From Spisula solida (Eukaryota > Mollusca > Bivalvia > Venerida > Mactridae), in NCBI GenBank assembly GCA_947247005.1, contig OX365952.1, forward strand, positions 6,036,501 through 6,100,500: a DNA stretch of 64,000 bases, written 5' to 3'. Below are positions 57,850 through 64,000 of the stretch, one piece after another. A model generated the notes under the pieces. The model ran no database searches, had not been told where the DNA came from, and worked only from the letters and a program-made list of their open reading frames with translations. The translations under genes were made by a program, and so were the position numbers. Each line of letters begins with the position of its first letter. The first letter of the stretch is position 1.

Positions 57850-57930
57850 GTCTCGTTAGTCGAGTGGGTAAGTATGCCGCTATTATTCAAGTTATTTTGT
57901 TTAATCTTACCACTGGTTCGTCACCCATCC
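57850..57930 (+). ncRNA. tRNA-like module (SINE head or tRNA pseudogene)
   Basis: TTAGTCGAGTGGGTAAG resembles an A box and GGTTCGTCACC a B box, about 44 bp apart. The acceptor stem does not pair convincingly, so a working tRNA is unlikely; a tRNA-derived repeat is more likely. Confidence 0.4.
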
Positions 57931-58231
57931 AAGTTACTTAAATTTTAAAGTGTTTTGTTATCTTTTTACAAGTACCTTATTTTTTATTTGTAACTTAAAC
58001 AAAAACATACACGAGTAAGGTATGCAGTACGTAGATTAATGTTTGTGTTATATTTTCATTCTTTATCAAGTCGTATTTCAATTGTTTTATTCTTATATAC
58101 AGTACAACACTCATACAATCGTTTTTAATATATTCACTACAACGTGAAACTTTGATCACTTTAAAGTATCGATTCATTAAAACAGCAGTATAATATAAGA
58201 CTTTATAACAAGGATACATGCAATAAAAAGG
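57931..58231. other. Spacer between opposed tRNA-like modules
   Basis: About 300 bp of AT-rich sequence without recognised features, flanked by tRNA-like modules facing each other. Confidence 0.35.
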
Positions 58232-58317
58232 TTGACCGAAGTGGGGATCGAACCTACAACTCAGAATAAAATAGAAACTTGAAGGACGTGAGGGTTTATC
58301 CACTACACTAACGCGCC
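58232..58317 (-). ncRNA. tRNA-like module on the minus strand
   Basis: On the minus strand GCGTTAGTGTAGTGGATAAA (A box) precedes GTAGGTTCGATCCCCA (B box, near consensus) by about 45 bp. The ends (GGCGCGT and CACTTCGGTC) do not pair as an acceptor stem. It shares GTTAGT..AGTGG.TAA with the module at 57850. Confidence 0.5.
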
Positions 58318-58840
58318 TTTCGTATGAATTATGGAATGAGATTTGCACACTATTTGATATCGAACCCTTATAAAGTTTACCTTTCGGGCGAGTTTATATT
58401 TATAACTGTTCTCATTTGAACGCACTTTAGTATATTGAAAATAATTTATTATTTAATATGATGTGTTTTATTTCAATCTCTCCAAAATGATGCAGATTTC
58501 TTTCTGTTCCGCATCTTAACATTTAACTATATTCAAATCATGCATTGCGTGCAGTGACAGGTTATTAGACAGCATAACGCGTGTAAAAGCGAATTGTCTG
58601 GCGCGAAGCATTAAGTCAACGGGTCACGTGGTTTGGTCAGAGTTTGAATTCACTAATGGATCTGAAAATTTGTGTTATAGTTTCGCAGTTACAGAAAGAT
58701 AATGAAAAATGGCCGCCAATAGAATAACAAAAGTTCCCTAAAATGCGTTATTCTGTAGCTCATAAATTTTCTTTTATATTTTAATGATGTTTAAAAATAT
58801 TCCAAAAACTCGAGTAGGCCTATCTAGAACACATTTTAAA
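58318..58840. other. Unassigned AT-rich stretch
   Basis: No gene recognised. AAATGGCCGCCAATAG at 58708 echoes the ATGGCCGCC words elsewhere. Confidence 0.3.
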
Positions 58841-58844
58841 ATAA

Positions 58845-59315
58845 CGTCGGTGCCAATCATAAATCCCGTAACTACATTTTTTCAAAATGTATTTTTTTCA
58901 GCATTTCCTACTGGTAATACTTTCCCGCGTTAACTGTCGAAGTTTCATGACAGTCGTCCAATCAGATCTCTCGGAATCGCAAAATGAACACGTGAGGAAA
59001 CCTGTAACTACGATGTTTTTATATAAATGTACATGTTTTTCTGCACTTACGGGCTTTCCTCCAGAAGTTACGGATTTTCCTCCTTTTTTTTGTCGCACAC
59101 ATTGGGGGAAATCCCGTAAAAACGAGATTTCGTTGTCCTGTGCTCGGTTTATTGCATTCACTGTCCAACTTTTGATGGTTGTTTTCTTACCCTTTTTTAT
59201 CGTTATGGGCAAATCAACAGCATTTTTCATCGTTTATGTTTATCGTAAAGCAGTTTTTACCTTCTCCTGAAAAGTTGTGATTTTGTAGTTACGGGGTTTA
59301 GGTTTGGCACCGACG
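58845..59315. mobile_element. 471-bp MITE with 4-bp target duplication
   Basis: The left end CGTCGGTGCCAATCATAAAT and the reverse complement of the right end CGTCGGTGCCAAACCTAAAC continue into a shared CCCGTAACTACA. ATAA lies directly outside both ends (58841-58844 and 59316-59319). The interior has further GGAAATCCCGTAA/TTACGGG words in both orientations and no transposase. The ORFs at 58887-59270 (plus) and 58898-59230 (minus) lie almost entirely inside the MITE and are not credited as genes. Confidence 0.8.
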
Positions 59316-59319
59316 ATAA

Positions 59320-60911
59320 GGGAGATAAATGCTCAGTTGCTTAGTATAGCACTTTGATCGACCGCCATCTTGGAATAGGAACGCTTGGAAGAGAAAGCAC
59401 TGGACGTGACAGCTTGCCAGTTACTGATCAACTGATTACACCATGAAAGTACTTGTTTTAAACAAGGAAAGTCGTATTTTTATAGACATAATCAACGTAG
59501 TTATACAGAACAATGAACTTAAAAATGAAAGCAGGTTCATACTCGTACTGTATCGTCCTTCGTTACTTCGTACCCAAAAATGTCACAAATTTTCTACTGA
59601 CTGTACATTTATGAATCATACATGTATGATAGCAATCATTCTGTCCTGGATGATCATGTTACTTTTTCTGGCGTTTTTGAACCTCAACAAATTGTACAGT
59701 ACATGTGGAGTCGGACCAGAAAGTAATGACTTCATAATAAGTTGAATTGGGATTTTAATAACTTCTAGGTTAAATCAACTTGCCTAGTGTAAATGATATA
59801 GCTAAGCTATTCTTTAATAGTTAAGATATAATTCGCTAAAATAGGCTGTGCCTTAGTTCATATTAATTCAACACCTACTGACTTACGTTCACATTACATG
59901 TATATGAATTTTCGAGTTTTTAACTTCAAGAAACTTATAGATCTACTTTATACAGTATATGTAAACCCGCAATCAAGCGATAACTTCGAGTACAAATTCA
60001 CACAATCAGCCTGCCAATAGTGGCAAGGCATACAAGGGATTTACTTTGCCACATATATTGGCAAAATAACTAAATGATCTTCCATTATGTAGTTCAACAA
60101 TTACCCAGTCAGAAATAGCCGAAAACAGAGACAGTTCTCTGAAGAAACTAAAAATATTGCCAAATCAAGATTTAGGTTGACGGTGTAGAATGTGAATCTG
60201 AGTATCTTCAGACTTCAGAGTCTCTTGGATTGGCCTAACTGTTATATTGACTGCTTGGGGTGTGCCATGTCCGTGGTTGTGATCAGGATCGGGAATCGCC
60301 ATAAAAATAAATAAATAAATCTGGATATGTATCCACCATATATGCAACAGTCACACACGGCATTATGAAAAAACAAGTTTCCATCTACTGTTTTAATCCC
60401 AGCCTAATCAAATGTCTTGTCTTGTTTATTATTCTTTTACATAAACATGCATGGTACAAAATGTATGCCAATATCTTCATACTAAATTGTAACAAAAACC
60501 TTCGAGATCTTGATTAAATATAATTATATAGTCCAATACTAGTATTTGCCTATAAAGACCATCCATTTGGAAACTGCAAATAGTGATATTTAGTGAAAGG
60601 TATGTCCCTCTCAAGAGGTACAGGTTAATATCATTGAAAATGGTCTGATGAGAAGATGACATTATTTTTTTGAATATATTGTTATATAGTGGTTTTTGTT
60701 TGCAGGTTGTATTTAACAGCGGTTTTCTCAAATTTTGTATTATTAAGTATGCTTACCAGGATGCATAATTGCATAATGGTGCATCTGACTAGTGTACATA
60801 AATATTTTCCAAAAACTGTGCAACAATTTCATTTGGACTGAGTGACCTGTGCTATGTAAATGAAAAACTACGTAAATATAATTTTTAACATCTTTAAAGG
60901 GTTTTACTAGG
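59320..60911. other. Unassigned AT-rich stretch
   Basis: A 100-codon frame from ATG 59443 to TGA 59745 has one hydrophobic segment (near residues 60-80) but no recognised family, and its base composition matches its surroundings. An (ATAA)n run lies at 60300-60318. Confidence 0.3.
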
Positions 60912-61552
60912 TAATGCTACGGTCACATTTGCACTACGAGCTCCTAACGAGCTCCGTACGAGTTGATTTTGGCGAACTCGCACGGCGTCCGTACGGAGCC
61001 CGTACGGATATCGAAAATCGTACGAGCATCGTACGGATTTTCGTGACTCGTAGAGGACTCGGTGAAAATGTTTCACCGAGCTCCCGAGCTGTCTACGAGC
61101 CCGTTGATATTTTTCAAGTCTGTATACTCTCGCACGAGGCTCGTGCGGACACCACACGAGCTACGAAATACTCGTGCGAGTATCGTACGATATCCTTACG
61201 GATATGGAAATTTGCAAGGTTTTGCATCGCATGGGACGCCATTAAGATGTAGATAATGAACATTATCTCAACTGCTTTACTTATGACAATGAATAGTTAT
61301 GAGTATGGTGTATATTGAAATATTGAAAAATTAAAATTTTGGAAGACAGACAGACTGTGCGAGAATAACAACATTTGTACACAGACTTTTAATATCTTTA
61401 TTTCGAATGTACATGTAATAACGCATGACATTGTTGTACACGCTATGACATTGTTGTACACACTATAACATGCACTGCTATTATGTTGATACTGCAACTG
61501 TATCATGTATCCAAGTTCCGGTAGATAGACTCTGCCAACAGCAAAAACACAA
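60912..61552 (+). repeat. Composite block, uninterrupted copy
   Basis: Starts GCTACGGTCACATTTG, runs through a CpG-rich part (CCGTACGGAGCCCGTACGG, TCGTACGAGCATCGTACGG) to about 61215, then ATTTGCAAGGTTTTGCATCG and an AT-rich part ending CTGCCAACAGCAAAAAC. It is the reverse complement of 37742-38028 joined to 43735-43977, and so represents the unoccupied target of the palindromic element. Confidence 0.8.
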
Positions 61553-61569
61553 CACGATTCGTATTTTTA

Positions 61570-62455
61570 TATCATTATTATGGTATTCTCATATTATCAT
61601 TATCGTCATCATAATCGCATTCTCGTAATATCATCATCGAGCTATCGTATTATCATTATCGTATTCTCGTAATTATCAGCATCGTTCTATCGCATTATCA
61701 TCATCGTGTTCACGTATTATCATTATCTTATTATTGTATAATCATCATCGTATTCTCGTATTATAAATTATCTTATCATTGTATCATCATTATCGTATTC
61801 TCGTATTATCATTATTTTATCATTGTATTATCATTATCGTATTCTCGTATTATCATTATCTTATCATTGTATTATCATTATCTTATCATTGTATTATCAT
61901 TATCGTATTCTCGTATTATCGTTATCTTATCATTGTATTATCATTATCGTATTCTCGTAGTATAATTATCTTATTATTGTATTATCATCATCGTATTATC
62001 GCATTATAATTATCTTATCATTGTATTATCATTATCGTATTCTCGTATTATCATTATCTTATCATTGTATTATCATTATCGTATTCTCGTATTATAATTA
62101 TCTTATTATTGTATTATCATCATCGTATTATCGTATTATAATTATCTTATCACTGTACTATCATCATCGTATTCTCGTATTATAATTATCTTATTATTGT
62201 ATTATCATCATCGTATTATCGTATTATAATTATCTTATTATTGTATTATCATTATCGTATTTTCGTATTATCATTATCTTATCATTGTATTATCATTATC
62301 GTATTCTCGTATTATCGTCATCATACTATCGTATTCTCGTATTATCATCATCCTATTATTGTATTATCATTATCGTATTCTACTATCATCATCATCAAAC
62401 TATCGTATTCTCGTATTATCATCATCGTATTCTCGTATTAGCATCATCGATATAT
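61570..62455. repeat. ATTATC-rich simple array with ~42-bp periodicity
   Basis: ATTATCATTATCGTATTCTC and TATCTTATCATTGTATTATC words alternate for nearly 900 bp. ORFs such as 61779-62009 (YHYRILVLSLSYHC) are translations of the repeat. Confidence 0.9.
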
Positions 62456-62516
62456 CCGACCAACAACCTTTCTCCAAGTAGGGACGCACCAGACTTTGAT
62501 CCATGACATATTACCG

Positions 62517-62760
62517 CGACCGTGGCTGGGTGATTTTGGCGTCCGTATAGGAAGCGGGAGATCGAAAGTTCAAACCCCGGAGAAAGTTAGGTTATAACTG
62601 ATGTAGTCGTTTGGTAAGACGCCGGTAGGCCCAACTCTGCCAGGCACCCGGCAATACATGTATGAGAATGGATTCGTGTTATTTTGCTAGAGAGGGGTCC
62701 GACCAGCAATATTTTATCCAAGTTGGTACCCAGTAGACTCCCACCCAAGACGTACTCCTC
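62517..62760 (+). mobile_element. SINE-like element with tRNA-like head
   Basis: The head (62517-62580) has TGGCTGGGTGATTTTGG as an A box and AAAGTTCAAACCCCGG as a B box about 45 bp later. A GC-richer body follows (AAGACGCCGGTAGGCCCAAC, CCAGGCACCCGGC). The 3' end is unclear. Confidence 0.45.
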
Positions 62761-63164
62761 TCATTGTATTACATGACCACAATTCACCACAATTCCAGGG
62801 TCCAGGCCCACCCCATCTGGATCCGCACACGCTCAGTGTATGATAGTTGTTATTTCCGTGATTCTCGTGCACAGAACTTATTAGTACACATCAAACCATT
62901 GTCTATGCATCTACATATATGTATATCCTATTTCTACTGCATTTACTTAATTCTTTTGGTAAAAATATATATTTGGTGTGGTACACATGAGACACATACG
63001 TGTATATACCCTTTGTACTATTCAAAACGTTATGGCGAAATAGGCTGAATTTCAGAGTCTGTCGAGGGACAGTTATGCATTTTTTCTTACATATATAAAC
63101 ATGACATGAAATATCAACTAATCCAAAATCATCTTACATAATATAATAATACATAAACTGAGTG
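62761..63164. other. Unassigned AT-rich stretch
   Basis: No gene recognised. Confidence 0.3.
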
Positions 63165-63376
63165 AGGACAGCTTCATTGCGAGCTTTCTACTTCAAATAT
63201 CTCTACGAGCTCATAGACAACTCGGAGATCGGTGAAACATTTTCACCGAGCTCCCGAGTCCTCTACGAGTTACAAAAATCCGTACGATGCCCTTACGAGT
63301 TTACGATGTCCGTACGGACTCCGTACGAACTTGCTAAAATTTGACTCGCACGGAGCTCGTACGATCAATGTGACCA
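63165..63376. repeat. CpG-rich palindromic-word element
   Basis: CTCTACGAGCTCATAGACAA, ACCGAGCTCCCGAGTCCTCT and CCGTACGGACTCCGTACG align with 43835-43975 in the same orientation. It ends in AATGTGACCAGGGTC. Confidence 0.7.
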
Positions 63377-63419
63377 GGGTCTTAAAATAGATAATTAAAA
63401 TTCGCTGAATATATCCATT

Positions 63420-63738
63420 ATTGTCGCACGAACACCGTACGGCCATCGTGCGATCACCGTACGGACACCGTACGAGTTATCTACGAGCTCTGATTGATCT
63501 ACGAGCACCGTGCGATGTACGGCCGGGCTCTTTGCGAGCCCCGTACGGTGTCCGTATGGATATTACGATGTCCGTTCGGATATCGTACGATTGCATCTCT
63601 ATAAATCGTACGAGGTTCGTACGAGCTGTGACCAGACCCTACGAATGAAAAAGTACCGTTAGGATTTCAAACATTCAGGACTCGTTCGAGTTGGTAAATT
63701 CGTACGGATATCGTACGAGCTTTGTGACCGTAGCATAA
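63420..63738. repeat. CpG-rich palindromic-word element, second type
   Basis: Clusters of CACCGTACGGACACCGTACG, GATATCGTACGA and GTACGAGCTGTGACC words. GTGACCGTAGCATAA at the end (63722-63736) equals the end of 43735-43977. Confidence 0.65.
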
Positions 63739-64000
63739 CAAACTAACAAACTCGCTTAAGAAAATCTTAAGGAGTGTTTTGGCTTACATTCCAGTCCTTT
63801 CACAACAAACTTTCCAATAAAATTTGTTGGAGAAAAATGCAAAAATTTGTCTACGAGTAATTTCTCAACTAAGTCTGCTATTTTTTTTAATCTATTTTAT
63901 GACCATAATTATAATCGTGTGCTGTAGAATTATTTCCGGCAGAAACTGTGTATTTACGACTACAGTCTCTGGTATTTATTGCTAAATTTATTATGGTAGG
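63739..64000. other. Unassigned AT-rich stretch
   Basis: No feature recognised at the right end of the window. Confidence 0.3.

Noticed and set aside
58232..58317. Functional tRNA gene on the minus strand
   Set aside because: A and B boxes are good but the acceptor stem does not pair, and the length and anticodon arm are irregular.
58887..59270. 127-codon plus-strand and 110-codon minus-strand ORFs
   Set aside because: Both lie within the 471-bp MITE, whose inverted internal words generate opposing frames.
59443..59745. 100-codon ORF with one hydrophobic segment as a small host gene
   Set aside because: No recognised family, no promoter or splice evidence, and ORFs of this length are expected by chance at this AT content.
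61779..62506. ORFs rich in YHYRILVLS
   Set aside because: They are translations of the ATTATC simple array.

Overview
The window looks like AT-rich animal DNA with no convincing host protein-coding gene. It is a dense, layered landscape of transposable elements and tandem repeats. The mix of elements is typical of invertebrates and is most familiar to me from molluscs, especially bivalves: a CR1-like LINE with an esterase-type ORF1, a tyrosine-recombinase (DIRS/Ngaro-like) retroelement, LINE tails ending in ATT or TTCTG runs, Tc1, Harbinger-like and other TIR elements, and tRNA-headed SINE-like pieces. The host assignment is an inference from repeat style, not from a marker gene.

Layout. 1-9260: an imperfect tandem duplication (units at about 1629-5145 and 5146-9260) carrying a nested TIR element and one exon-like ORF present in only one unit. 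9718-11790: degenerate tandem repeats. 11860-17370: an old minisatellite with a GGTGGTGAGTACC core, split by a broken CR1-like LINE on the minus strand (13018-16656) and ending at a 5'-truncated tyrosine-recombinase retroelement (17370-20419: gag, RT-RNase H, recombinase). 22203-23685: a 198-bp exact direct repeat and a LINE C-terminal remnant. 23707-27360: a hairpin element, GAATTCGAA-type repeats and a Harbinger-like element. 27887-29541: two minisatellites. 30136-32595: a second LINE remnant, a short tandem array and a decayed Tc1/mariner element.

37742-43977 holds the most striking object, a 5.7-kb palindromic element (38029-43734). Its arms are about 1.15 kb, a 2.6-kb minisatellite fills the core, and a 3-bp AAA target duplication flanks it. 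A matching unoccupied target site lies elsewhere in the window at 60912-61552.

48312-54236 is a recent-looking Ty3/Gypsy LTR retrotransposon. Gag and pol share one frame and are separated only by a UAG. The copy is damaged by one frameshift before integrase and by a deletion that joins integrase directly to a clipped 3' LTR. It sits inside a CpG-rich repeat. 55775-63740 carries more CpG-dense elements built of short palindromic words, a 471-bp MITE with a 4-bp target duplication, tRNA-like modules and a long (ATTATC)-type array.

The genes do not form a host pathway. They are parts of separate mobile elements, several nested in one another, which gives a relative order of insertions: minisatellite before LINE and recombinase element; CpG-rich repeat before Gypsy; composite block before the palindromic element.
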